The position numbers and the translations under genes are program-made. Below are positions 43,348-51,680 of a stretch of 64,000 nt of DNA, in pieces. The notes under the pieces are model-generated. The model was given only the letters and a program-made list of their open reading frames with translations. It did not search any database and was not told where the DNA came from. Each line of letters starts with the position of its first letter. Positions within the stretch are counted from its first letter, which is position 1. The DNA lies in contig JAOAIJ010000012.1 in assembly GCA_026414765.1 (NCBI GenBank), positions 1-64,000 of the forward strand, in the 5' to 3' direction. The stretch is from Clostridia bacterium (GTDB lineage: Bacteria; Bacillota; Clostridia; Acetivibrionales; DSM-27016).

Positions 43348-44400
43348 TCAGCAGTCTATAAAATAGGCTATTTCCAGATTCTTTTCTTTTGCGAGATCAA
43401 GGAATGTATCACGTATTCTGATGATTGGCTTGCATATATTGTTCGGAGGAATAAATGCTACTTCTCCGATGTTGCCTGAACTGAGCATAACCTTACTTCC
43501 TGTGTAGTATGATGCAAGGTTGTTCAGAAACGTATTGACTATACTTAAGTTAAAGCTGTTTACACACTCATCCCGGAATATTTTGAAAGCTTCAAAAGGT
43601 GTAGCCCTCTTTTTGTATACCCTGTCGGATGTAACTGCATCATACACATCCGAAACAGCGATTATTTTCGAATAGATACTGATTTTGTCGGCTGTCAGCC
43701 TTAAAGGGTACCCTGAACCGTCTTCGCGCTCGTGATGCTGAAGAACGGCTAAAGCTATATCCTGATCAAGCAGCCGTATATTTTTCAGCATATCATAACC
43801 ATATAGGGAGTGTTTCTTCATTATGTCAAACTCTTCAGGAAGCAGTCTCCCTGGCTTGTTGAGGATTTCAGATGGGACTTGGGTTTTACCCACGTCGTGA
43901 AGCAGTCCTGCAGAAATCAGCTTTTTTATTTCATGCTGCGGGAGCTTTAGCCATTTTCCGATGAGCATAGAGTAAAGCGATACATTCATACAGTGTGTAT
44001 ATGTATATTCATCAGTACTTTTTACTTTATCAAGAAGGGATATTATTGTATGCGTCTCATTAATGTTACTGATTATCGAACTGGAAATATTGTTCAGCTT
44101 TTCTTCATCCAGCTTCCGCCCTTCAGCTATGCTGCAAACCAGCTCTTTTATTTCCCTGACGCTGCACCTGTATGCCGATTCCATTCTGGCAAGTTTTTCT
44201 TCAGGGCTGTCTGTATCTGAGGCTACATGCATTCCATAAACGTATATGTACTTTACATCCCAGAGCTTCAGCCTATCGATAATATATTTATTTAGGACAG
44301 TATCCTTTGATACAATCACAGTTCCCTGCTGATTGAAGATATCCTTTGCGAGTATGTCACCTTCAATGCAGTCTGAAACCGAAACATATCTCCTGTTCAT
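43348..44400 (-). CDS. HD-GYP domain c-di-GMP phosphodiesterase
   Basis: 350 residues from ATG at 44400 (ACGGAGG seven bases before). The N-terminal region (1-120) looks like the DUF3391-type domain often found ahead of HD-GYP. The HD-GYP domain (about 130-310) has HCMNVSLYS, LLHDVGKTQVP, the HH pair in VLQHHEREDGSGYP and VSDVYDAVTSDR. The complete motif predicts hydrolysis of c-di-GMP to GMP. Transcription passes through a c-di-GMP-I riboswitch and terminator, giving feedback by its substrate. Confidence 0.94.
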   Translation of the reverse strand: MNRRYVSVSDCIEGDILAKDIFNQQGTVIVSKDTVLNKYIIDRLKLWDVKYIYVYGMHVASDTDSPEEKLARMESAYRCSVREIKELVCSIAEGRKLDEEKLNNISSSIISNINETHTIISLLDKVKSTDEYTYTHCMNVSLYSMLIGKWLKLPQHEIKKLISAGLLHDVGKTQVPSEILNKPGRLLPEEFDIMKKHSLYGYDMLKNIRLLDQDIALAVLQHHEREDGSGYPLRLTADKISIYSKIIAVSDVYDAVTSDRVYKKRATPFEAFKIFRDECVNSFNLSIVNTFLNNLASYYTGSKVMLSSGNIGEVAFIPPNNICKPIIRIRDTFLDLAKEKNLEIAYFIDC

Positions 44401-44463
44401 CAAAAATCCTCCGTTATATGAGTTTTTCATTTGTGAGGCTAAAGAGAAAAATAATGGGTTATG

Positions 44464-44494
44464 AAAAAATAAAACCGCAGCCAGGCTGCGGTTA
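44464..44494 (-). terminator. riboswitch expression-platform terminator
   Basis: On the minus strand AACCGCAGCC pairs with GGCTGCGGTT, followed by TTATTTTTT, between the aptamer and the HD-GYP start. Confidence 0.88.
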
Positions 44495-44504
44495 GGTATT
44501 TCTC

Positions 44505-44592
44505 CTGTCGCTTGGCAACCCGGCTGTCATAGTATATACTTTAGACCCGTGGCTTTGTGTCCTTATTTTTCAATAAGTTTACTCTTTACACA
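44505..44592 (-). ncRNA. c-di-GMP-I (GEMM) riboswitch aptamer
   Basis: Read on the minus strand: stem CTTATT-GAAA-AATAAG (P2 with GNRA tetraloop), the conserved GGACACAAAGCCACGGG (consensus GACGCAAAGCC) and, after a short P3 stem, ATGACAGCCGGGTTGCC, the conserved 3' side. Order and sequences match the GEMM-I family. The riboswitch precedes an HD-GYP gene, and a terminator lies about 10 bases beyond it. Confidence 0.88.
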
Positions 44593-44856
44593 GCAAGTAT
44601 TGATTTTTCATAGATTTTATCAAAAACAACAGAATACGACTTAATAATACAATATTTTCAGTAGACTATCAAGGGTTATTTCTGGTGCCTACACTGTAAA
44701 AGTGTGGTATTTTTCTTTATCTTATGATGTTAGTGTTATCATTCCAAAAGGTGTTATTTTCTTCACTGAAAAACTCCTAAATATATGAAAAAGCCGGATT
44801 CACTATGATATAATCTATTATAAAGCCAGTAATCATATTAGAAATGGATATCAGCT

Positions 44857-46998
44857 ATGGAATTTTTGTCAGGTATGGTAGAGAGAATTACATTTGAAAA
44901 TGAGGAAAACGGATTTACCGTTATTAAAATAAAGTCCAGGGGCTTTCAGGACCTTGTTACTGTTGTGGGCAATATGGCTGCTGTCAATATCGGCTCTGTA
45001 GTAAAGCTGCAGGGTGATTGGAAATGTGACAGCAAATACGGCAAGCAGTTTAATGTGCATTCCTATACTGAAATGGTACCTGCCACTGTGGCTGGTATTG
45101 AGAAATACCTTGGCAGCGGCCTGATTAAAGGCATCGGATCGGTTAATGCAAAAAGGATTGTGAAAAGGTTCAAGGAAGATACTATACGGATTATTGAAGA
45201 AGAAACAGATAGACTTATAGAGGTAGAAGGAATTGGATACAAAAGAGTTGAGATGGTCAAAAAAGCCTGGCAGGAACAGAAGGAAATCAAGAATGTCATG
45301 ATATTTCTGCAAAGCTATGGTGTATCAACCTCCTACGCTGTAAAGATATATAAGACGTATGGCAATGACAGTATAAAAATAGTTAAAGAAAATCCCTTCA
45401 AACTTGCAGATGATATCTGGGGAATCGGATTTAAAACCGCAGATAAAATAGCTCAAAAGCTTGGATTTGACGCTAATTCATACGAGCGCTGCCGTGCAGG
45501 GCTCATTTATGTTTTAAATGAGCTGTCCAATGACGGTCATTGCTTTGCTACCAGGGAGCAGCTTATTTCCGAAACGGTAAAAATGCTGGAGCTCACGAAA
45601 GAAAACATCAGCTCAACAATAGAAAAAATGATTATTGAAAAATCAGTTATACTTGACTATGAAAATTCAATCTACCTTCCAACCTTCTATTTCAGTGAAG
45701 CAGGGGTTGCAAAAAGAATAAAAGAAATAACAAGTTTGAGAAGCGATTCGGCCAATCTGAATATCGACGGAATAATCTCTCAAACCCAGGAAGAACAGTC
45801 AATAGCTTATGACGATGTACAGATAGAAGCAATAAAGAAAGCTGCCGACTCAAAATTTATGGTGCTTACAGGTGGTCCGGGAACTGGAAAAACAACAACA
45901 ACGCTTGCAATAATCAAGGTATTTGAGAAAATGGGGCTTAAGGTCTTACTAGCTGCCCCCACAGGCAGGGCAGCAAAGCGCATGTCCGAAGCTACAGGGA
46001 TGGAAGCAAAGACTATACACCGTCTTTTGGAGTACAAGCCCCCGGAAGGTTATAACAAAAATGCGGATAACCCGCTGGAAGGCGATGTACTCATCGTAGA
46101 CGAATCATCAATGATTGACATCATCCTGATGTATAACCTGCTTAAAGCCATATCAAACGGTACTATAGTATTGCTTGTAGGAGACGTAGACCAGCTTCCG
46201 TCTGTCGGGGCCGGTAACGTGCTGAAGGATATAATAGACTCGGGAGTTGCAAGTGTGGTAAGGCTTACAAGGATATTCCGCCAGGCTCAGGACAGTATGA
46301 TCATAACTAACGCCCATAGGATAAACAAAGGGGAATTCCCGAATCTGAGGGGCGGAAAACAAAGTGATTTCTTCTATGTAGAAGCTGAACCGGAGAAAAT
46401 AGTATCACAAATAAAAGAGCTGTGCCTTAAAAGGCTGCCTAATTACTTCAAGGTGAATCCGATAAAGGATATCCAGGTTCTTTGCCCCATGCAAAGAGGA
46501 GAATCGGGAGCATATAACTTGAATCAAGTGCTGCAGGAAGCTCTTAACAAGTCCAGTGAAAGCATTAAATACGGTGGAATCAGCTTCAAGCTAAACGACA
46601 AGGTGATGCAAATAAAAAACAACTATGATAAAAACGTGTTCAACGGTGACTTGGGAAAGATAACAAAAATAGATACAGAAGAAAAGTCGGTAACAATACT
46701 GTTTGACGATAATGAGGTTGAATACGATATAGCCGAGATGGACGAGGTTGTCCTGGCTTATGCAACAACCATACACAAAAGCCAGGGCTCAGAATACAGG
46801 ATAGTTGTCGCTCCCTTTACGATGCAGCATTTCATGATGCTGCAAAGGAATCTTCTATATACATGTGTAACCAGGGCTAAAAAAGCAGTAGTTCTTGTGG
46901 GCACAAAAAAAGCTGTTGCATATGCGATCAAAAACAACAAGAACATCCTCAGGAACACTATGTTGTCAAAACGCTTATCTGATTTGCAGGCACCTTAA
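44857..46998 (+). CDS. recD2: RecD2-type ATP-dependent DNA helicase
   Basis: 713 residues, RecD2 length. N-terminal OB-like region (VERITFENEENGFTVIKI), helix-hairpin-helix segment, then superfamily 1B helicase motors: Walker A LTGGPGTGKTTTT (about residue 335), Walker B VDESSM, GDVDQLPSVGAGNVL, and C-terminal YATTIHKSQGSEY. 5'-3' helicase in DNA repair, not part of RecBCD. A TATAAT (44810-44815) lies upstream. Its stop overlaps the stop of the convergent gene at 46995. Confidence 0.96.
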   Translation: MEFLSGMVERITFENEENGFTVIKIKSRGFQDLVTVVGNMAAVNIGSVVKLQGDWKCDSKYGKQFNVHSYTEMVPATVAGIEKYLGSGLIKGIGSVNAKRIVKRFKEDTIRIIEEETDRLIEVEGIGYKRVEMVKKAWQEQKEIKNVMIFLQSYGVSTSYAVKIYKTYGNDSIKIVKENPFKLADDIWGIGFKTADKIAQKLGFDANSYERCRAGLIYVLNELSNDGHCFATREQLISETVKMLELTKENISSTIEKMIIEKSVILDYENSIYLPTFYFSEAGVAKRIKEITSLRSDSANLNIDGIISQTQEEQSIAYDDVQIEAIKKAADSKFMVLTGGPGTGKTTTTLAIIKVFEKMGLKVLLAAPTGRAAKRMSEATGMEAKTIHRLLEYKPPEGYNKNADNPLEGDVLIVDESSMIDIILMYNLLKAISNGTIVLLVGDVDQLPSVGAGNVLKDIIDSGVASVVRLTRIFRQAQDSMIITNAHRINKGEFPNLRGGKQSDFFYVEAEPEKIVSQIKELCLKRLPNYFKVNPIKDIQVLCPMQRGESGAYNLNQVLQEALNKSSESIKYGGISFKLNDKVMQIKNNYDKNVFNGDLGKITKIDTEEKSVTILFDDNEVEYDIAEMDEVVLAYATTIHKSQGSEYRIVVAPFTMQHFMMLQRNLLYTCVTRAKKAVVLVGTKKAVAYAIKNNKNILRNTMLSKRLSDLQAP

Positions 46999-47720
46999 TT
47001 CGCAATATACTCAAACTCACCTCTGCTCCCATTATATTTTACGGTTTTCTGTGTCTGGTTGCTGCTGAAGGCTATCTTAAAGGCCTTGCTCTGAGCTCTG
47101 CTTACGTATGAGTTACTGGTTCTGCCCATCGAAGATTGCCATTGGTAAATCTTTATTACACTGCCGTTTTCCACCTGACTGGACAGCAGGATGCACAAAT
47201 ACTCAACCGGTTTAAACAGGGAATATTGGCTGTAGGGCAAATATACTCCTGTGGTCGGACATTGGGAATACAACTGCTGGTTTGCACGCGCACTCTGGGC
47301 AAGGCCGAAAACCATTCCTTTTGGCTCCCTCTGGTTATTGGTAATCATATATTCTTCCTGGTCAAGCCCCTCTTGTGAAACTGGATTTTCAAACATGTTG
47401 TCTGCGAATTTATAGTTTTTTCCGGGTATTGAAGGAGCTATTGAATTGACTCTGATCACACTCCCTTCTTCAATATCGTTCAGGGAGCAAAAAACACTGT
47501 ATTCAGGACTCCACTCAAATACATTGTTCTGAAAAGGTTTTACTGCTACCCATACAATATGCTTTGTATATGGAGTGGGGTCTGCATACAGTTTTACGAA
47601 GACCAGCTTTTCTTCAGCCTTATTGATTATGCTAAGATCTTCCGGGTTAAAAGTCACGGTGAGCGTATATGTCCCCACAGTTTCTTCTCCCTTCCAGGAT
47701 AATTTGATACTGCTCTTCAA
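46995..47720 (-). CDS. soluble protein of unknown function, paralogue of 48415-49053
   Basis: 241 residues, no signal peptide or membrane segment, beta-rich and aromatic. It shares ordered motifs with the product of 48415-49053: IVWVAVKPF with VAWVSFKPF, FGLAQ with FGMAQ, LPYSQYSLFKPVEYL with IPYNQYGIFTPLEKI, and a similar aromatic C-terminus (GEFEYIAN, GMFVYA). The start overlaps the stop of the caspase-like gene by four bases (ATGA-type), so the two are translationally coupled. I recognise no named family; a two-fold beta protein such as a lectin or pore-former is a guess from pattern only. Confidence 0.85.
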   Translation of the reverse strand: MKSSIKLSWKGEETVGTYTLTVTFNPEDLSIINKAEEKLVFVKLYADPTPYTKHIVWVAVKPFQNNVFEWSPEYSVFCSLNDIEEGSVIRVNSIAPSIPGKNYKFADNMFENPVSQEGLDQEEYMITNNQREPKGMVFGLAQSARANQQLYSQCPTTGVYLPYSQYSLFKPVEYLCILLSSQVENGSVIKIYQWQSSMGRTSNSYVSRAQSKAFKIAFSSNQTQKTVKYNGSRGEFEYIAN

Positions 47721-48301
47721 ATAGTATAACTCGGGATATCAATTTCCAGCTCGTTAGGACGGTGTATGTTTAGTTGAACTACATCCAGTCTATCGTGGTT
47801 AAGGCGCAAAACGCTTCCAATTGTTGTGGCAGCTGGCCTGTCGGGATAGAGGAATACGGTGTCTGTACAGGCATATATGAAGTGTACACGCGGTCCATCT
47901 CCGTAGTAAGACAGATCTTCCATGAATATCGACCTGTCCCCGTCTGACGCTACCTGGCAGGCGAGGATGATGAGGGAGGAGTTCGGCAGAATATATGGAT
48001 TTATTGCATTTATAAAAGCTCTCGGCGGTATGTCTCCGGCACCATATCCTACTCGGACAACGGGATCTCTTCCGTTATCGGAAGAGATCTGGAAAGAATT
48101 TGCTGTTCCGTGGGTAGCGATAATCACCTGCGAAAATTCATTTCCTCGCCGCTGGTAACGTGCTATTTGCGTTGTGATATCATCCAACCCATTTGCCTGG
48201 ATATTTACGCAGCTGGCACTCCGTTCGCATAATGCTGCTGCATATTTCTGACCTGTAGTATGATTATGATTATCATTCCAAATAATCAATCGGGTTTTCA
48301 T
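47717..48301 (-). CDS. caspase-fold-like protein with candidate His/Cys dyad
   Basis: 194 residues. The pattern strand-ATHG (H64, VIIATHGTANSF) followed about 50 residues later by strand-LACQVA (C115, LIILACQVASDGD) is the hallmark of clan CD cysteine peptidases (caspase, CHAT, DUF4347-like). The domain is small, with the N-terminal Rossmann-like opening MKTRLIIWNDN. GGAGG precedes the ATG. It is coupled to the gene downstream and flanked by two paralogues, suggesting they are its partners or substrates. Protease activity is inferred; a C-terminal domain after about 150 is unassigned. Confidence 0.75.
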   Translation of the reverse strand: MKTRLIIWNDNHNHTTGQKYAAALCERSASCVNIQANGLDDITTQIARYQRRGNEFSQVIIATHGTANSFQISSDNGRDPVVRVGYGAGDIPPRAFINAINPYILPNSSLIILACQVASDGDRSIFMEDLSYYGDGPRVHFIYACTDTVFLYPDRPAATTIGSVLRLNHDRLDVVQLNIHRPNELEIDIPSYTI

Positions 48302-48349
48302 TTATATGTCCTCCACATGAAATAATTGTCTGGCCTGTGAACAAAGGGC

Positions 48350-48380
48350 ATCACCGGAGGGCTTGTAAAACTCCGGTGAT
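48350..48380 (-). promoter_or_regulatory. hairpin in the intergenic gap of the caspase-like operon
   Basis: ATCACCGGAG/CTCCGGTGAT with an 11-base loop, between 48415 and the 48301 start; no T run on the minus strand. Could set relative expression of the genes. Confidence 0.55.
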
Positions 48381-48414
48381 ACTTCGGTTTTAGGGCAAAG
48401 TTGTCGAAAGCGGC

Positions 48415-49053
48415 TCAGGCATATACGAACATACCTTTCTTTTGGTCATATACGATATTTTTTTCTATGTCACTGCCTGAATATGTTATATCCAGAGTTT
48501 TACTTCCGACCTGGCTGATTACCATATCGTTCTGCGTATTTGCAAGCATTACGACACTTATTTTTTCAAGAGGTGTGAAAATACCGTACTGATTGTAAGG
48601 TATTACGGCTGCATTTAGGGTGTTTACTTTATAGTTCGTGTTGTTTACAATGACATCCTGTGCCATACCAAAGGTCAGACTATTATAAGCCGAGTCTTTA
48701 TTGAGAACCATGAACTGACCGCCGGTGAGAGGCTTTTCCGGTGGAGGTTCTGTCCTTTTCTGGAATATGGCCTTCTCAAACGGATAGCATTTCTGGTCAA
48801 CTACATCGTTCTCGTGGGACATCTTATTTATCACCGTTCCGTCGTCCAGTTCTACCTTATTGGAACAATATAAGGCATAGTTTTCCTCCCACGTAACCGT
48901 ATTACTCATAAATGGCTTAAAGCTTACCCATGCAACATTTTTGCTGCCTATCCCGTTTGTTTTAACCTGTTTGAATATGGTAATATTTTCACCGGCTTCG
49001 TACAGAGCGGCAAGATCTTCCTTCTTAAAATTGATATTGAGGTTGTATTGCAT
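48415..49053 (-). CDS. soluble protein of unknown function, paralogue of 46995-47720
   Basis: 212 residues, cytosolic by sequence. Motifs shared with its paralogue: VAWVSFKPF, LTFGMAQDV, AAVIPYNQYGIFTPLEKI, and a Gly-aromatic C-terminus. AGGAGG precedes the ATG. First of three genes in an operon with the caspase-like protein, downstream of a LytTR regulator on the same strand. Family not recognised. Confidence 0.85.
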   Translation of the reverse strand: MQYNLNINFKKEDLAALYEAGENITIFKQVKTNGIGSKNVAWVSFKPFMSNTVTWEENYALYCSNKVELDDGTVINKMSHENDVVDQKCYPFEKAIFQKRTEPPPEKPLTGGQFMVLNKDSAYNSLTFGMAQDVIVNNTNYKVNTLNAAVIPYNQYGIFTPLEKISVVMLANTQNDMVISQVGSKTLDITYSGSDIEKNIVYDQKKGMFVYA

Positions 49054-49084
49054 TATATTTTCCTCCTAATTCAGATTGTTTTGA

Positions 49085-49136
49085 ATAGTTAACTATCGCA
49101 GTATTATTATGATGAGAATTGATAAGATTATCTTAT
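49085..49136. promoter_or_regulatory. two palindromes upstream of the caspase-like operon
   Basis: ATAGTTAACTAT (49085-49096, perfect) and ATAAGAT-T-ATCTTAT (49122-49136, perfect), 30-85 bases before the first gene. Candidate operators, perhaps for the LytTR regulator next door. Confidence 0.5.
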
Positions 49137-49197
49137 TTTCATGCTGAGATGCAAATAGCAGGGATAATGTTCAAATATAGCATGCAAAATGCATATC

Positions 49198-49575
49198 CTA
49201 CCAGCCTATAATCTGCTTGAACTCCTTTATATATTTCCTGCTGACGGGGACAGTACCTTCCCATGACTCCAGTTTCAGCATGAGCGTGCTGTTAAACCAT
49301 GGTGTTACCTCCAGAACCTTGTCCAGGTTGATCAGATAGTTTTTGTGGCACCTGAAGAACCTGTCCGACAGGTGTTTTTCTAAATATGACAACGAGTGCC
49401 TGTTTTCAAAAGAGGATGCTTTATTAATAATGCTGAACACCCTGCCGGTTTCTGCCTGGAAGAAACAAATATCCTTTTCATTTTTTAGCAATATGCGTTT
49501 TTCATACATGACTGCAACCCTGCCTGTATGAGAAGACTTGCGGCCAGTTCCTTGTGCCTGGTATTTTTTTTGCAC
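49198..49575 (-). CDS. LytTR DNA-binding half of a frameshifted response regulator
   Basis: Up to 125 residues. A LytTR domain occupies most of it (KNEKDICFFQAETGRVFSII, FFRCHKNYLINLDKV, VPVSRKYIKEFKQIIG). LytTR proteins bind DNA direct repeats. The reading frame overlaps the receiver-domain ORF upstream by 74 bases and differs by one base, and its only start (GTG near 49575) has no obvious ribosome site, so it is best seen as the second half of one gene. Confidence 0.8.
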   Translation of the reverse strand: MQKKYQAQGTGRKSSHTGRVAVMYEKRILLKNEKDICFFQAETGRVFSIINKASSFENRHSLSYLEKHLSDRFFRCHKNYLINLDKVLEVTPWFNSTLMLKLESWEGTVPVSRKYIKEFKQIIGW

Positions 49576-49933
49576 ATCCCGGGTTTTTTTTATTAAGGTT
49601 GTTTATGGTCTCCTCCAACTGCACGGCAGACAGTGGTTTTGATAAAAAAAATATGGACTCCAGCTTGCATATGTCTATGAGGGTAGGGTTGCTTTCAAAC
49701 ATAAATACTATTTCCGTTTCCCTTTTTTCTCCCTGTATCTTCTTTGCGGCTTTTATCCCTGAGGGTATATCCATATCAATAAATGCCGCATCAGCTTCCA
49801 GCTTGCTTATTTCTCCGGCAAACAGGGACGGAGCAGACACCATCAAAAGGCTTGAAATCTGGGGGAGCTTGTTCAGCTCGCTCTCCAGCTTTGCCAAAAA
49901 AGATTGATTATCCCCTATAAGTACGACTCTCAT
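49502..49933 (-). CDS. receiver half of a frameshifted LytTR response regulator
   Basis: 143 residues in this frame; GAGGAGG precedes the ATG. Receiver-like domain (1-117) with the expected phospho-acceptor in AFIDMDIPSG and a KP motif (LSKPLS); the first acidic pair is reduced to GD (VLIGDNQ). The C-terminal 25 residues are out of frame with the LytTR domain. Two T8 runs (A8 on the coding strand) at 49584-49591 and 49564-49571 lie at the junction; losing one A restores a single REC-LytTR protein of about 245 residues. Real mutation, sequencing error, phase variation or transcriptional slippage are all possible. Confidence 0.8.
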   Translation of the reverse strand: MRVVLIGDNQSFLAKLESELNKLPQISSLLMVSAPSLFAGEISKLEADAAFIDMDIPSGIKAAKKIQGEKRETEIVFMFESNPTLIDICKLESIFFLSKPLSAVQLEETINNLNKKNPGCAKKIPGTRNWPQVFSYRQGCSHV

Positions 49934-50130
49934 TTAAATTCCTCCTCGTTCTCGTTCTGATTGATACACTATAGATTATTGACAACAATCTGCAGAGGTT
50001 TTAGCTGAGTACCAGCGCAAGAGCATATGGGTGGTGTTTACGTATTTACCATAAAATAACATATTGAAAATAATCACTTAACATAGTTTGGTTATTATAT
50101 TGTTAAACTAAATTTAAGGAGGAAAGAAGA

Positions 50131-51234
50131 ATGTCAAAAAGCAAATCAACCGTTAATCACTTGAAGCCGTCTATTACTGCTTTGCTGACTGTGGTAATGC
50201 TTGTAGTAACGTTTACTGTTTTGGCAAGTGCTGAATATGTCTCAAATGCTGCCTCTGTCAACTATAACGTTTACTACGGATCACTGCACAATCATTCAAA
50301 TGTGTCGGACGGCACAGGAACACCTGCACAGGCATATGCATATGCAAGAGACACTGCAGGCCTTGATTTTTTTGCCCTTGCCGACCATGCTGAAAGCATA
50401 TCTTCGACAGAATGGACGTCCATAAAAAATGCTGCTGATACTTATAACCAGGATGGTACATTTGTTGCATTACATGGATTTGAGTGGTCTCATTCAACCT
50501 ATGGACATGTTGCAGTCATCAACACAACAGACTACTGTAAGAGTACCAGTCTGGCCACAAATACTTTCAGTGAGCTGATAACATGGTTATCATCAAGAAA
50601 TTGCGTCGCATTCTTTAATCACCCCGGACGCCAGGATTCTATAGGAAGTGAGTTTAACCACTTTTCAACAACGCCAAGCAGCAAATTTGTCGGAATGGAG
50701 TTGTGGAATAAAAACGATCCATTCACTACCTATTACTACAATGACGGCTATTATCCAAACGACGGGAGCAAAGGGTATTTCGATGAAGCCAACACCCGCA
50801 GGTGGAAAGTAGGAGCAGCAGGTGCACATGATAACCACAGCGGCACATGGGGGACTGAAAACGACTACCGCCTTGCAATACTGGCAACTGCCAAAACAAG
50901 AGCTTCCATATATGAAGCCCTGCAAAACAGAAGATTTTTTACCACGCTGGATAAGAACATTACCTTGTCACTTGAAATAAGCGGATCCCAGATGGGTTCA
51001 ACCATAAGTGCAGGAACATACGATGCAGTTATAAAAGCAGGAGACGGGAACTCTGAAGTATTTTCTGAAGTGAAGCTGTTCAAAAACGGGACAGCAATAT
51101 ATACATGGACTCCAAACAGCACGAATCCTGTTATTACACAAAGTCTTACTACCTCCACTGGTGATTATTACTATATTAAAGTAAAACAGGCAGACGGCAA
51201 TGAGGCAATTTCCTCTCCTGTGTATATACAATGA
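50131..51234 (+). CDS. secreted PHP-domain metallohydrolase (CehA/McbA-like)
   Basis: 367 residues. Signal peptide ends near LASA. The PHP domain (about 45-270) has the metal-binding HNHSNVSDG, DFFALADHAE, ALHGFEWSH, FNHPGR and AGAHDNHSG. A C-terminal beta domain (about 285-367) resembles an immunoglobulin-type module. PHP enzymes hydrolyse phosphoesters with a di- or tri-metal site; the substrate of secreted forms is not known. AAGGAGG precedes the ATG. Apparently monocistronic. Confidence 0.9.
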   Translation: MSKSKSTVNHLKPSITALLTVVMLVVTFTVLASAEYVSNAASVNYNVYYGSLHNHSNVSDGTGTPAQAYAYARDTAGLDFFALADHAESISSTEWTSIKNAADTYNQDGTFVALHGFEWSHSTYGHVAVINTTDYCKSTSLATNTFSELITWLSSRNCVAFFNHPGRQDSIGSEFNHFSTTPSSKFVGMELWNKNDPFTTYYYNDGYYPNDGSKGYFDEANTRRWKVGAAGAHDNHSGTWGTENDYRLAILATAKTRASIYEALQNRRFFTTLDKNITLSLEISGSQMGSTISAGTYDAVIKAGDGNSEVFSEVKLFKNGTAIYTWTPNSTNPVITQSLTTSTGDYYYIKVKQADGNEAISSPVYIQ

Positions 51235-51375
51235 GGAACTCTTTGCTTTGGCATAAAGATGGGCAAAAGGACTTAACTTATACAAATTGTTGTAAAAATC
51301 GGAAAATCACTTATTCAAATAATTCTTATAAAGCTCTGGCTGATTACTATAAAGGTGCGAGAAACAGTAAATTCA

Positions 51376-51399
51376 GGGACCGCCGTTCGTGGCGGTCTC
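51376..51399. terminator. hairpin between convergent genes
   Basis: GACCGCC/GGCGGTC with a six-base loop, between the PHP gene and the convergent zinc-ribbon gene. Confidence 0.7.
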
Positions 51400-51409
51400 A
51401 GATCTTTAC

Positions 51410-51625
51410 TCAATGTCCGCAGCAGCCTCCGCACTTGTGTATATTCGGGCATTCTCCACCCCCGGACTTCCTTGACTGAACTATATTCACACTCTTAAAC
51501 ACGGTTTCAAGCTCATCGCAGCCACATTTCGGGCATTTTATAGTCTTATTGTCCCTGTCACTCATCTTTGCCATTATGTTAAACTCTTCTCCGCAGTTTT
51601 TGCATTTCAAATCATAAAAGGGCAT
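51410..51625 (-). CDS. FmdB-type zinc-ribbon protein
   Basis: 71 residues from ATG at 51625 (TGGAGG upstream). The N-terminal MPFYDLKCKNCGEEF and the later CPKCGCDELE form the two CxxC halves of a zinc ribbon of the FmdB putative-regulator family. The C-terminus adds a second Cys/His cluster (ECPNIHKCGGCCGH). Role unknown; a metal- or nucleic-acid-binding protein. Confidence 0.9.
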   Translation of the reverse strand: MPFYDLKCKNCGEEFNIMAKMSDRDNKTIKCPKCGCDELETVFKSVNIVQSRKSGGGECPNIHKCGGCCGH

Positions 51626-51680
51626 TTTTATAACCTCCATTATGCGATTTTATAAAATTATAGCATATGATTTGCGTGTT

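Noticed and set aside
46995-49053. Calling the caspase-like operon a bacterial gasdermin system
   Set aside because: The paralogues show no N-terminal palmitoylation-type Cys or gasdermin-like pattern that I can see; only the protease-effector analogy is kept.
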